Assembly: GCA_013399855.1 (NCBI GenBank)
Contig: VXAY01002462.1
Coordinates: forward strand, 1,109,259 to 1,173,258
From: Oxyruncus cristatus
Lineage: Eukaryota; Chordata; Aves; Passeriformes; Cotingidae
Reading direction: 5' to 3'
DNA length: 64,000 nucleotides
Position 1 is the stretch's first letter; every line of letters begins with the position of its first letter. Below the pieces are notes generated by a model, which was given only the letters and a program-made list of their open reading frames with translations, was not told the origin of the DNA and ran no database searches. Both the position numbers and the translations under genes were made by a program. Of the stretch, positions 14,078-26,926 are shown in pieces.

Positions 14078-14860
14078 GAATTCTCTTTGAAGAATTTCTA
14101 GTTCTGCCACTTCCTTAGGTGGAAAATTTCCCTTTCCTTTCTCACTCAGAAGGCACAAGTATCATGCTATTGATCAACCTCAACACTTCATAAAGAATAA
14201 TCTCTGGAAGGTAGTTTCTTAATAGAAAAGCTGCAGAACTGTTTCTCATTAAATGGAAGCTAATGCTATTTGTTGACTGAACTAGTCAAGCAAAATATCA
14301 TTCTTTTGACTTAGATGTAAGCATTATCTTGTTTTCCAAAACCAACAAGAATGTTCTTTAGTAAAAGAAATGGACCTCTACCAAATTGAATAAAAAGTCT
14401 CTCTTCTTTTCTCTTTGTAAATGACCAAAGTTTGGACTTGCTTCTCAATTTGCCTCAGTCCCTTCCAAAAAATGTACTTAGAAATGACTTACTACTGTAC
14501 AGAACAGATTGACCAATAAAATAACCGTTGCTCAAAAGCCTAGGAGCTGATGGTTATACTTTTATAAAAAAGAATAAAGCTGTTACTATTAAAAACTAGC
14601 TTTGTAGGTTGCTTTGTCTAAAGCAATCTCTTAAAAATCCACGTTTCTTCTCCTATTTGAGTCAACAAATAATCCCTTCAACTAATTAAGTTGACCGGTC
14701 TCATTTTATTTCTCCCACTCAAGGCTGACCATAGTTGCTGACTTTTTTATTCCTTTCTGCAGCTTTATGCTCTCAAAAGGTACGTGCTTGAGAAGTCACT
14801 TGCAAGCCTTTCCAACTGCATTTCATCCACAGGTGTTCCAGTGACTGATGTAATGGCTAA

Positions 14861-14906
14861 CTTTACAAGGCTTTAAAGTGAATACTTTACAAGGCTTTAA
14901 AATGAA
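14861..14906. repeat. Local tandem duplication, 22-bp unit
   Basis: The unit starting ctttacaaggctttaaa occurs at 14861-14882 and again at 14885-14906 with one mismatch, a period of 24 bases. It is a simple two-copy duplication in intron with no further copies seen. Confidence 0.8.
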
Positions 14907-17900
14907 CACAGTTAGTTCAGATCGTCCTAGTTTCCAGTCAAACTTGAAACTAACTTTTTGAGTTAGTAACTAGACCGATTTTTTTTTACGCAGACAGAGC
15001 AATTCAAACTATCATGTCTCAGCACCTACTTTTGAGTTATTTCACAGAGTAAGTCAGGAAAATGAAACATTATACCCCCGTGTGACAGCTGCACTGTGAT
15101 TAGGTGGCAGAAATCATGCAAAATGGTACAAGGCAGAAGCAAGGTAGAGAGGTGTGATGCTTCCTTGGAACACCCATCACTAGGATGCTATTGGCCCTGC
15201 CAGAAAGTAAGAAGACTGAAAGATCAGAGAACTTGGATTTGCCCACGCTCTCCAAGGCCGACGCGAATCACAAAGGCTACAATCATTATTGCTCTCTATT
15301 ATTTGCATGATAGTATGATCTAGAAACTGTAAATCAGACTGGACCCCGACTGTGCTAAGAACAGTGCAGACACACAGTGAAGCAATCTTTACCACTAAAA
15401 GCATACTGCCTAGCTGAGCTAGGCTGTAACAGGCAGGTGTGGCAATCCCAGGTGGAAGGGGGAGGCAAAGCCCCCTCAGAAACTGCATTTACAATACCCA
15501 AATAAATGAAAAGTTCTATCCTTCCTGCTCTTCTAGCTAGCTGGTATCACTTAGCATTTCCAGCAGGTACCACAGGAGAAACAGATCTTCAAGTGGGATT
15601 TGAGGGACAGCGTAATGTATTTATGGATGATGTTGGTTGGGGTGTTTCAAGGAGGAAAGCAACATAAAAGTTCATAAACATAAAGGTAGGAAAAGCAGAG
15701 GTGCCATAAGTAAAGGGCTGGGATAAAGGGCAGTATGACAAGGTTACTGATATGAAAAGAGGCGCTCCACAGAGGTAGGTCCTTCTTATAAATGTGAAAT
15801 GAACAACAGGAAACCCAATCCCATATCACAAACTGCAAAACTGAATGGGGCACTAGTGCAAACTGACTAGTGTCCTCCAGAAATTTCCTCAGCATTTCTA
15901 CCCTCATCTCACCCATGGCTACAGATTTTTAAATCTGCAGCAGTATTACCACTGTTGTGAAAAGACAAGCCCGTCCAACATGCTTTTTATTTGAGTTTCA
16001 AGTTCACTCCAGATGCCAGGATTTGAGATTGCCTTGGAGAAGACCCAAAACACACAGAGATTTCTAGATGAAATGAATTACCACCCTGGCTATTCTGTTT
16101 ATACTGTAAGTGACTGGCATTCAGTGCTCGTCTGCTAGCCAGCATGTATTCTGCTTAGAAAAGTCTTTGTTTTATTACTCCTGGTAGAACTCCAGCTAAG
16201 GGAGACTTTTCCCTTGCCATCCTCATTGTTAACTTGCCAGTCGGTGATCCTCATTCTCCTTCAAAACTGCAGAGTTTTTGTCCATATGGTAGAAGTTACG
16301 AGATGTTGTTGGACAGGGTATACTTTCTGCCAGAAGGTGGTTTTGATCAGTATTTTTTCAGTTTCCTCTCTCTACTCCATGTCTTGAATATATTACTTTT
16401 GTAAATGTCTCAGAGTAAGTTCTGTTTATTTCTCCTTTCACAGTACTTTTTCCTTTCTGTTCCTGGTTTCTTTTGGAAATGCTCTTTCTGCATGGCAGAG
16501 ATTATGTTCTCCTGTTTTGCTAGTCACAGGAGCTGTTTAAGTGTTGAAATCAATGTAGTCCAATTTCCCTCCTATGATGTGTTAGTGGTCACCAATCTAT
16601 TTTTTTAAAGTCTGGGAAAAAAGACAAGCAGCACTTACACTTTTTCAGGACAGTATTTTCCTGGTAATTTATGATCATCAGTACAATACATACGGCTCTT
16701 CTTTTCCTAACCAAAGTTTTCTGTACTTCCATAGGACAACCATGTTGGTTTGGACATTTGGTATTTTTTCAAATGCAGAAAGAAACAGACTTTTTAGAAG
16801 GTCTGTGGTAAGGGATTATCAAAATAAGGCTCTGATGTGTAACAATAATTATGAATTATTAATTTTGTTTGTGATATGCTTTAGGAAAATGCAAATATAG
16901 GTGACAAAGAACTGCATGAATACGACTCATTTAACTGACTATCAAATGAATTGTATGTCTCACTGGTGGATGATTCATGTTGGTGCATGTGAGTAAAAAG
17001 ACATTTTTGGTTAAGCATCTGTGTTTCCAATTGTCAGGAATAATAATATCCTTTAAAAAACATGCTTAAAACAAACAAAGTTCCCAGTCTGACACATATG
17101 TCTTGGTCTCATCACAATTTATTTTTTAACAGGATTTTAATCCAGACTCTTTAGACTGGATTTTTCTGGAGACGGTGTTTTTCAAAAAAAAAGACTTATA
17201 AGCAAGAAAGTCTTGATAAACAGCTCATTTGTTCCTTTGCAACAAAACCATTAGCCTTTCTGCTAGCTCTTCTTTTATCTTTTCTTTTAATCAAAGAAAT
17301 TTAAGTAATTAAAATTCATAAAAATTTTCCTCTCTAGTAGGCACCGAAGGAGTTGGAAGCCCTCATTCATTCTGGAAAGAAGTGTAAGCTCTCAGACTCT
17401 AATAGCACTGAGATCACTAAGAGATGTTTAAAGATTACTCAATAGCTACACCACAACCAGAAATTATTAACAAGTCTCAAATATACAGACACAGTGTATG
17501 TCCTTCTTGGAAATAAATAATTTACTAAGGAAAAAAATGTGAAGTCTTTGGAACCTTAAGCTTTCAAATGCCCCTAAAGGGCACTCCCACACACTTTAGA
17601 ATATTTTTTAAGAAAAAAAGGGTTGTTACATATTTATAAGTACTCACTATGTGTGGCCAAAGAAGCGGCCACAATGGTGCTCATCACGGATTTCTATGTC
17701 AACAAGGGGAAAAGTCATGGCAGCATATCTGAAAGCCAGACCTCACCACTGAAGTGAAAGATAAAATCCTCCTGACTAATATGGAAAGAAGAAAATGGGC
17801 CAAGCTTTACCAAACTATTCCCTGACTACCCAAACACAACAAAGGTCAGTATGATGTCATAAGACACAAATTTCTGATGAAGGTTGACTGAGGAGTAATG

Positions 17901-20900
17901 AGAACATACTTGCATCAAATTAGCTGTATACACGTAGGTCTCGTTCTGAATAAGGATGAGGAGGTTTGAGAAAGAGGCACCAGCAAGGGCTGAAACTTCA
18001 GGTGTCACAGTACTTTGAAATCCAGGGCTGGTTACCAGCTGATGCTGTGTGAAAGAGGTCCCACTTGCAGCCACTGAAAGTGCAACTGCATCTTACAAAC
18101 CTGACTTCTGTGAACAAGAAGTCATAGAGGTACAATATACAACCAGGGGAGCCTTTAGACCAAAAATATTTTATTTTATGGTTCTCTACATAATCTCAAA
18201 CCAACAGTACTCAGAGTAGAAGAGTAATTCTCTCAAATAAGCTCTGAGCAACTGAAAGCAGTCAGTCCAGACTAATCCTGTCCATACACAATGCATTTTC
18301 TAAGCAAGTCAGCATCACTTTCAGGCCATCCCTATAGAAGCAGTGGACTATTTATCATCACCCACACCAAGGACATTTGCCCAAGGAGACCTCTGGCTTT
18401 TAACACCAGATCTACACCTGAAAGTGTATTGAGATGTGTTAAGAAGTATCAGGCATCACTGAAAGTTTATTTCAGCTATCTTCTGGAAACTGAAAAGGTG
18501 TGGGTATGAAGTCTGCCTTCTTTAGGGGAGGTAAAATGTTATTTTCTAGTACTCAGTTGGCCTTCACCAAGCAGGGAAGACATGAAGTCAGAATCACAGC
18601 AATGTTTCTGGAGCTGACCTACTCAGGGTGAAACTTAGCTACAGAACTAAATGTTCTTGGCCTGGACAAACACAGCTGTTTTATTTTCCATTCATGAATG
18701 CAAGGGATCACATCCAGCATGGAAATAAAGTAACCTGAAGCTATGGGTAGGAAGTAGTGGAGTGAGGTACCATCTTCTGATCTTGCTGCCAACTGAGAAC
18801 TTAAGTAGAACACCAATGAACAGTTCCCAATAAAAATCAGTGAAGGCATGGTTACTTTGACATTAGGAGGATGGGGGCAGAAGGACAATGTAGTATAGGA
18901 ATCCCCGGGGAAGGTCTGTACACCCATGGATTTTTTGGCCTGTGCTGCCGTTGGCTCATAGATGAGGCTGACATTCCTGCTGATTTCCTCTACCACCCTC
19001 TCTTCACTCTTTAACCCTTATGAAGGGTTCTTCAGAAACCCTTCAAAACCAATCACACTCTAGGACTTTACTTATCATTACTCACTACCTACATATTTTC
19101 TTGGAAGAAAGAATAACACAGTCCATTCTACTAAAAAATAAATGGAATTATACATATAATGACACATGCAAAAACATAAAAATATATTTGTGATAAATTT
19201 ATAAAAAGTAGGAAAAAAGACCCAAACTTTTTTTCCTTTCAAAGCTTTTCAGAGTCAACACTGTTTTCAGGCAGGAAGGTTGGCTAGAGGAACTGGAAAG
19301 GAGAATTCGCACAACAAAGGAAAAATAATTCCAAAGAATTCTATATCTTTGTGCCGATACAGTGTAGCAGTTCTTCTGTTCACATTTACAGTATTGCCAA
19401 CAAAAAAACCTGTCCAGACTGAAACAATGTTGAATGCACTAATATTCTAGTATAGGGATGAGTAGACTAGGCCTCCCTCTGAATAGTTTTCACTGATTTA
19501 CATTTCATTTTTCATATATCCTGGAAGTTTTAGGGGTTAAAGGAAAACCTCCACCTGCCCTATTTTATTAAGAATGCCTTTAAACAGTCATTTTTATCAT
19601 CAGTTCTTTTTTGACTTTTAATTATTGACTTCTTCACTCATAAGCAGGAGTGGTCTAATTCAATGACAGCACACTGAAAAGTGCAACTATTTTGCTTCGA
19701 AAAAGTTTAAAGAATACTTTATTTGCTTCTGAACAATGACAATTTACCATTTTTCCTCCGCTTCCCTTTGTATTTCTGATATGAACTCAAAAGATGAAAG
19801 AGAACCTGATAATACTTATTTCCCCTCTTGTCATCTTGAAACCATGTAAGACATCAACTTCTGCTCACTTTTATGCAAAACCGTGACTCAACTTTCATTT
19901 GCATGGGAGTTTGCTATGTAAACAAAAACTTCTTAGTGGTCAGCAGTAACAGAAAATCAGATTAAGACAAGGAAAGGAAAATTCAATATTTGGAAAAATA
20001 AAGACTTGGAAATGCACAGATATACTTGAATGCCTTTCCCAGAGCTCTAGAATCATCAGTTCTTGCAGTCAAACTCCCATTACTGCAGAAAAGGACATTT
20101 TCAATATATTGTCTTAAGAAGAAGGTGTTTAGAACCCACCGATAACTACAAGTCATGGCTCGCACAGTGTTCAGCAGACAAGTGCAGCTTAGATATTTAT
20201 TAAGATTTCAGTTATTTCAAGGAATCTGAATTGAGTGAATCACTGACACACTATTTTGCCAAAGGCAGTATGTTATGTAATCCTTGATTAAAGTTGACAG
20301 TATTACTCTCCTCTTTACTGCGCTACTCTACTTAACTGTAACACATCTGAATGTTCATCTATACATTGACACAGAGGTAATCCATGTATTGCCTTCCACT
20401 GCATTTGTTAAAACTCTCCAGTGATACAAATACCAGATTTGCAGTTTCTAACAACTACAGATTATTTTAGCCACAACTGGTCTGACATTTTGTTTGGAAT
20501 TAGAATTCTAATTGCTTAGCTTTTTATGAATACAGTCAATAACTACAGATGGGAAACATTAAGATTCACGGGAAGTTTTCAGTTACTTATTATATCGCTA
20601 AGTTTTCCTCCCTTTCCTTATCTCTCCTTAATTTTTCATTGTGGTACATGCAAAAGGTGTTCTGCTTCGAATGTAAAAATCAGAGGCATAGTTTTTTTAA
20701 TACCAAAATGAAGTAACACAGTATATGGCACACAGCCTCGCTCCAAAATTATCTACTGGTATTTTTCCTTTATTTTCTGGTTTTTTGCTTCTCTGTACAT
20801 GCTGGTTTTAAAATATTTTGGATTAGGTGTGATACTGAACAGTACCAGTACTATCCAGATGGCAGAGATTCCTTCAGTTTGTTAAGAATTTATCCCGGTG

Positions 20901-23180
20901 ATTTCATTCATAGTGTTATTCTCATGACTGGGTTTTGTGTTTCCATTCTCTGTAATGAGATTAAGGAAAGCAACCTCTCTCCCCAGTCCAACCTCAAACA
21001 GCCTCACAGATATCCTGATATTAAGATTACACATTACTAAGAAAACAGACTATTTTTCAAGCTAGGATGAACCAAACAGACACATCTTTAGTGATTTAAG
21101 TTAAATTCAGTTCACTCTCTTAATGAAAGAGATATTAGACACTGATACTTGGAATCATATTTTTCTCTCAGCTGCAGACTAGAATGTTCAAATTTCCAAA
21201 TTGGTTTTGTACTTGAGGGACATAACACAACTGCTGCAAGGACTGACTATAACCTCTGTGGAAACCAACTCTTTAACTCATCTGACTAAAAGCAAAACTG
21301 TTGCTTCAATGCAAAACATACCTAATTAGGCTAGTTGTCCTTCCTAAAGGGTAAGGAAAGACTGACACTTTCTTCTAGGTCATGGAATCTTCTCCATTTG
21401 TGCCTGTCCCAGGTCTGTAACACCATTGGCTCTGGCGATAAAGTGCCAGGGTAGCTGGAGAACCCACAACTTCTTGGCCAACCATAAGCATCAATGGCCA
21501 GAGCAATACCGTGGATATGACCCATTGCACTTTATCCTCTCTACTCCCCTTCTTACACAGGAGAGTTGCAAAGGTCCCACTGTCTCCAACCTTACCTGTT
21601 CAGAGTATGAGGAGCCTAACGGGAAGAGGTCCTGAAGCCCTGTTCAGAGCCTCTGGCTTTTCTGTAGTTACTTGGAATGCACTCAAAAGCAAGCCTGATA
21701 ATTCATTTTCAGAAAACCCTAAAGGAATTATTATTACTGTAAAACATGAAGTAGAGTACTTAATGTCACTAGTAGAATTGCACTGGTAACAGACTTCTGA
21801 TCAGCTCAGGTTCTCTACTGTCTGTGGTGGAAAGGGCTTGTATTTATATTATCGGTTATTTCACCATTTGTGAATTGCTATCAGCATTGTTTTTGAGCCC
21901 TCCTAGGTCTTATTAACTTTAGCTTTTCTACAGGTGCTCTGTGGAAAATATACGTGTGCTTAAAATCTTAGATGCCTTGGCTGCACTGTCTTACAGAAAA
22001 TCTGACATTTGACTCCGTAACGTACTAGGGGAAAAAAAAGGAGAAAAGGAAACAGCAGCTCCCATGGCACTCCTGTATCCTCTTAACATTTTCTTGTAAC
22101 TATACTGTTTTATAGATGAAACTGTCACTGCAAAAATGACAAATGTAACACATAAAAGAACAAAAATGGGCAATAAATCACAAGTGACACTCCAGCCCAT
22201 TGAAATGCATTCAGCCAGTGCTGCAGAAACTATGAACATTTCCTTGTTTTGCATTCTGCCCAGCTGAGCAAGAGGATCAGAATCCTTGAACAACCGGTAC
22301 AACAATCGCTGCAGCCACCATATAAAAATAGGCTTTGAATTTCACGTTGGAGAGTCAGATCCATTCTCATTCTGCTTTCCTTGTCACTTGGCCTTGTCAC
22401 AGCATTGTAATATGGCTTTGACATTACAGCACACAGGTGCTCATTCTCCCCTAGATAATTATCCACAACTCCCACTGATATAAACATTGTTCAGAAGTAT
22501 CAAGAGAAGAATAAACTCCTAAAATGGCGTATTCAACCCTCAGACTGACACATCTGCACACAGCTTTGTTATTATAGACACCACTGTATTTTCAACTAGG
22601 AAATAGTGGGTTCTACATTACCCAAAATAGCACTTCAAGTTTCAGCATATCAGAATACATCTCAATCAATGTTACATGGTTCAGGATGGGGAAGAAATGC
22701 ATGTGAGTGTCTGTCCAGCCCATGTTGTTATATCTCAGATGCATTGTAAAGTACAACAAACCAGGTAAACAGCAAAACACTCCTTCTCAAATTCATGCTG
22801 TTGGGTTTTCTGTCAATAAACAAACTGTGTTTTCAATAATACAGTATAAAACCTGGAGTAAATCCCTTGACATAAAAAAATTCCATGAAGTTGTGATTTA
22901 ATCAATCAATGATTTCAGTTAATTTTTTCCACTTTTACAGTGGAATGGCTGAGAACAGAATCTGACCCAGAATATAGCAATAAATCTTCCTATATATTGA
23001 ATACACATCTGAAGAAATCTGTATATTTAATTATGTTGCTAAATTCTTAAGGGAGAATAAGCCAACTGGCATTATTTTATGACTGCCTTTAACATATTTA
23101 TAAAATATGCTGCTCATTTAGACCTTAAGGTTTGCAGGGTAAAAATCACTTAAGTTTTAAGCTTTTGCCACTATCTGTTT

Positions 23181-23196
23181 AAAAAAAAAAAAAAAA
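23181..23196. repeat. Poly(A) run, 16 A
   Basis: This is the longest A homopolymer in the window. No identifiable SINE or processed gene lies upstream on the plus strand. Confidence 0.85.
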
Positions 23197-23653
23197 TTCC
23201 TAATTCTTAAGTATCAGTTATTCTACAAAACTTCTGACATATCTTGTTGCATCTGATTTGTACCAAGAATTTAATCTATGAAGACTGCACAATACAGAAC
23301 TCTCTTCCAGCTGCATGTGTAATTAACAATGGGTAGTAAAGAGGGCATTCTATAGAAATCAGTTGTAATAATATCTAGTAGAGTAGTGGCTGCTCCACTA
23401 AATCACAAATGGAAATACTTTAATTTAAATATAAGTAGCTCAGACATATTTCAACAATTAAGAAAATGTGTGAAAGAATGAACACCCTAATCATAATTCC
23501 AAGCATGCTATTTTATCGGAATGCAGACAAAATATATGAGGGCCGAGTGAATACCAAATATGGCCAATTTAAACCTATTACATGAAGTGTCTCTTACAAA
23601 AGAGTGAAGCAAACTGCAAATGATTTCAGTCTTTCTCAAAAACATGGTTTTGT

Positions 23654-23675
23654 TATTCAACTTTAAAGTTGAATA
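23654..23675. repeat. 22-bp perfect palindrome
   Basis: The left half TATTCAACTTT is followed at once by its exact reverse complement, with no spacer. The pairing fails at the next base on each side. Chance perfect palindromes of this length are expected well under once in 64 kb even allowing for AT richness. No function is evident. Confidence 0.65.
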
Positions 23676-24052
23676 CAGTGACATACATATGTAATAAGGT
23701 TTTTGATAACCTTCTACGTGATTTCAACTCTACTATTAAACTGTATTTGTTTATGAAAACATGAAGACAGTATCATGAGGGTTATTATGCTTCACATATA
23801 CAGTGTTTTTTCCTGGTTGACAGGTGTTAGGCAGTTTGATATTCTCCCTGTCTGTTGGAGGATAGGATCAATTGAGCAGATTTCAAGTTAGTTGCTTTTT
23901 TTTCTAAGGATAACACTGAAAGATAACACTATCCCCCAAATTTGGATTCCTTAGTTACTGTTATTGAATCAGTGATAATAATTGAATCACTAATACTAAC
24001 AACACTAATTTCCCTATTTTGGCTTTTAAGAGTAAAGATCACACAGCTGCCT

Positions 24053-24076
24053 TTACAGCATGTTATCTTATGCTGT
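24053..24076. repeat. Small inverted repeat, 8-bp arms
   Basis: TACAGCAT and ATGCTGTA flank an 8-base loop. It could form a short hairpin in RNA from either strand. Too small for a precursor microRNA on its own, and flanking pairing is poor. Confidence 0.5.
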
Positions 24077-25395
24077 AACTCCAGGACAACTACACTGCAG
24101 GTATTTAAGTGCAACTGCAAGGAAAAGTTCTGTTTGCTACAGGCTGCAAAGGCTGTAGCAATGGGTGAAGCAATGGGGGGCTGTCAAGATATTTAGGGCA
24201 ACTAGCAGGTAATCCTATAAATGGAAGACATTATTTTTATATGAAAAAGGAAGGAGAAAGGAAGGACAAACAGAAATTAATAATGCATTGTTTATAAACT
24301 GTATCCCTAAAGAGACAAGACAAGTTGATGATGGGGGTGGAGGAAATGAGCGCAAGTAGAATTGGCTTGAAAGCTGAGCTGTATTATCATGATATTTCTG
24401 AAGAGGAAGACCTTTCAAAATTTTTAACGATATTCAGGAATGCAGCCAAGATTCTAAATTTTCATTATACAAGAAGCATCAACTTCCCACTTAAAGAAAC
24501 CCGAAAATGCCAACCTTGACCTCCCCCCTGATGGTTATGTATCTCCTCAAAACCTTAAAGACAAAAGTAATTTCTTGATCTAAAATGTAATTACTTTGGT
24601 TCTGAGCAAAGAAATGAGGAAAAAGCACTGAACAGAAAATGCTAAGTGACACTATTTAACAGTTACACCTGTAGGGCTTGTGGTAACTAGAGTTAGCAAC
24701 CATCCTATCCTTTCCGCATAAAGAAATTTTTTTACATGTAGGTCCTTTCCACAGTCTTGGAGTTTACAGGAGAAAAATGTGGGGAGAGTGTACATCACTC
24801 CCTGCTCCCTCATGTGCAGTCCACCTTCTGTGAGCCTCCTTTCAGAAAACCTTTGGGTTTCTCATGGATACTGCAGATCCCATTACTGCTCTACTGCCCT
24901 TAAGTTGAAAAGCCTGCCTTGTTGCTGTCATGGAACAACAATGTGGGCTGGGTGAGATTTCTTCAATCCTCACTGCAATTGTGGTAAAGGAAAAGGAGGA
25001 AGATGCTTCTTTCCTTTTGAGCACATAGTCTTTCAAACATGAGAATGGGGTGGGAAATTATAAGGGGATTTCGAAGGCTTTTTAATACATTTCCTGGGTA
25101 GTCATAAATGCTGTTCATAGTTATCATCTGATACTTCTTCACTATAAAATTGGATTCTAGAAGAAATTCTGGTTTTTTCTCATTTTTAATAAAAAGTAAA
25201 CAAAAGTCACAGACTACCAATTCCACCAGTGACCAAAACAACCAAATAAATACTTTGCCAGCTATTCTATGCTAGTTATATCTCTGTTCTCTCACTGTTA
25301 ACTACTCCAGCCTTCTTCTTCTTGTGGAACAGGCATATCTCCAGTGTTTTCTATAGCTACCCAGTTTTGCATTGAAACAAATTAAACAGTAAAAC

Positions 25396-25412
25396 AGAAG
25401 AAGAAGAAGAAA
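25396..25412. repeat. (AGA)n microsatellite
   Basis: About five units of AGA followed by A-rich sequence in intron. Confidence 0.75.
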
Positions 25413-26851
25413 AATATTTCATTCTCCACATGGTAAAATACATAAGCTCATTTGAACCCTGTGATGAAGAAATCAAAATTTGTTGAAGTTCAAGAATATG
25501 GAAGAGATCTTGTCTCTTAAATGCTTTATTCGAACTGCCAAGTAAAAAATTAATTGAGGTATAGAAATGTATGTGGACACAGCTTCTGACAAGCAGCTCT
25601 AATGAGAGCAAACTAATGTTTCCTGGCATCATCCAAATATGTTATTCTGGTTAGTTCATATGTTATTACATAATACAAATACACATACAACAATTTTGTC
25701 TTGATTGACAAGGCAACTTGGGCATTATGGATCACTCAACTTTGTTATTATAACACATACCCTAGAATTAAAAGCTACAGCAGACGTGCCACTAATCCTC
25801 TTATCTTGAGCTGAATCATTTAACTGCCTCTTATTGACTACAGCAGTATCCAGATGCTAGGCATCTGAACTCGTCCTGATCTCCTAGACACCCCGGTAGC
25901 AACATACACATGCTCCCCAAGGAACTATGCCAGCATTCTTGAAAAAGGCAATTATTTTACCAGATGCTAAATGCTGATGGACTAGGTCCAACTTCCCCCG
26001 TTACACATTTCATTACACTCACCTCAAATTCTAGAGTTTTTTAACGCTCTTGGCTTCTGTTTGATAATAAAAATATTTGCAAATCCCTGAAAAGTTTTGT
26101 GCATGTGTTTATTTTCTGACAAAATGAATATTTTCCCCAAGTTCACAAAGATTTTCCGGTAATCATCCTTCAAGTCACATACAGACTAACAATGGTTTCC
26201 CCTGCGTACTGAGTTTACTTTGACAATTACATTTTAAACCCTTTAAGTCTTGCTCATTCTCATATGTCACATGCTAGTTTATTTTATTTTAATCCCAGAA
26301 CTCATGTATGACATAATTAAAAAGGAATCTATTTTATCTCTTTTAATTTCTTCCATACTGAAATGCTGACAGAAAATACGATTTTTCCAACATTACACAG
26401 AAAAAAACCCTAATCCACTAATACTAGATCTTTGTCCTAACTTGCACATGCAACTCTTGAGCCTAAATTATTTAGAAATCCTAGTTTCTTGATCTAATAA
26501 CACAGAAAAAAATAAACAGGTACACAGATATATATCTATATTCAAACTGTCATTTAATTTCTGGATGGAGCAAGACTAGATCTCTTTAAAACATCAGGCT
26601 TAAAGGAACATTCCACAGGTCACACACACAATGGGCACATGCAGCGGAGTTGTACGTACAGGGATGTGTGTGTAAGTCTTGGTGCCAAGCGAACCCTTTT
26701 ATTTAATGGAGCTGAGGAAAAACTCGTAAACGAAAAGAAACTTTTAACATAGAAAACCGTTTATGAGCAGAGAAGAAACTGTCAGGGAAAGGGAGCCAAA
26801 GAAAATGAGACAAAATGCGCATGATGACTTGTCTATACTTGAACATCTGAC

Positions 26852-26926
26852 CTGTTAGTTGGTCGTCGCCTGCAGCAGGGGCGATGCGAATGTATGGTGT
26901 TGTAAGCTGAGTCACGATTATCGCAG
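26852..26926 (-). CDS. PTPRM: Candidate PTPRM cassette exon in the extracellular stalk (75 nt, in frame)
   Basis: On the minus strand a 75-nt open segment is bounded by acceptor ttcctttgccttag and donor gtcaga. A good branch-point match (CTGAC) lies about 24 nt before the acceptor, and a T-run lies further upstream. Both borders are phase 1, so inclusion adds exactly 25 residues between VATK and GAATRKP without shifting the frame; skipping leaves the known protein. The insert includes TQLTTPYIRIAP and AAGDDQLT; it has no Cys and no N-glycosylation sequon, but several Thr residues that could be O-glycosylated. It contains six CpG dinucleotides, unusual for the surrounding AT-rich intron, as expected if coding constraint holds them. 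The donor has C at +3, which is suboptimal and typical of regulated exons. From memory, the paralogue PTPRT has a short alternatively spliced exon at the same position. Whether this exon is already annotated in PTPRM I cannot say. Confidence 0.72.

Larger units (their letters stand above)
9321..26851. other. PTPRM: PTPRM intron between cassette and transmembrane exons
   Basis: This 17.5-kb intron stretch is plain AT-rich DNA. Apart from the small repeats and palindromes listed separately (12844-12861, 14861-14906, homopolymers, 23654-23675, 24053-24076) I recognise nothing. The longest open frame is 125 codons on the minus strand at 18619-18996; it has no recognisable domain and no credible splice context, so I treat it as chance. 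Confidence 0.7.

Noticed and set aside
18619..18996. 125-codon open frame on the minus strand
   Set aside because: The residue pattern matches no family I know and I found no matching splice sites or promoter. A frame of this size is expected by chance in 64 kb.
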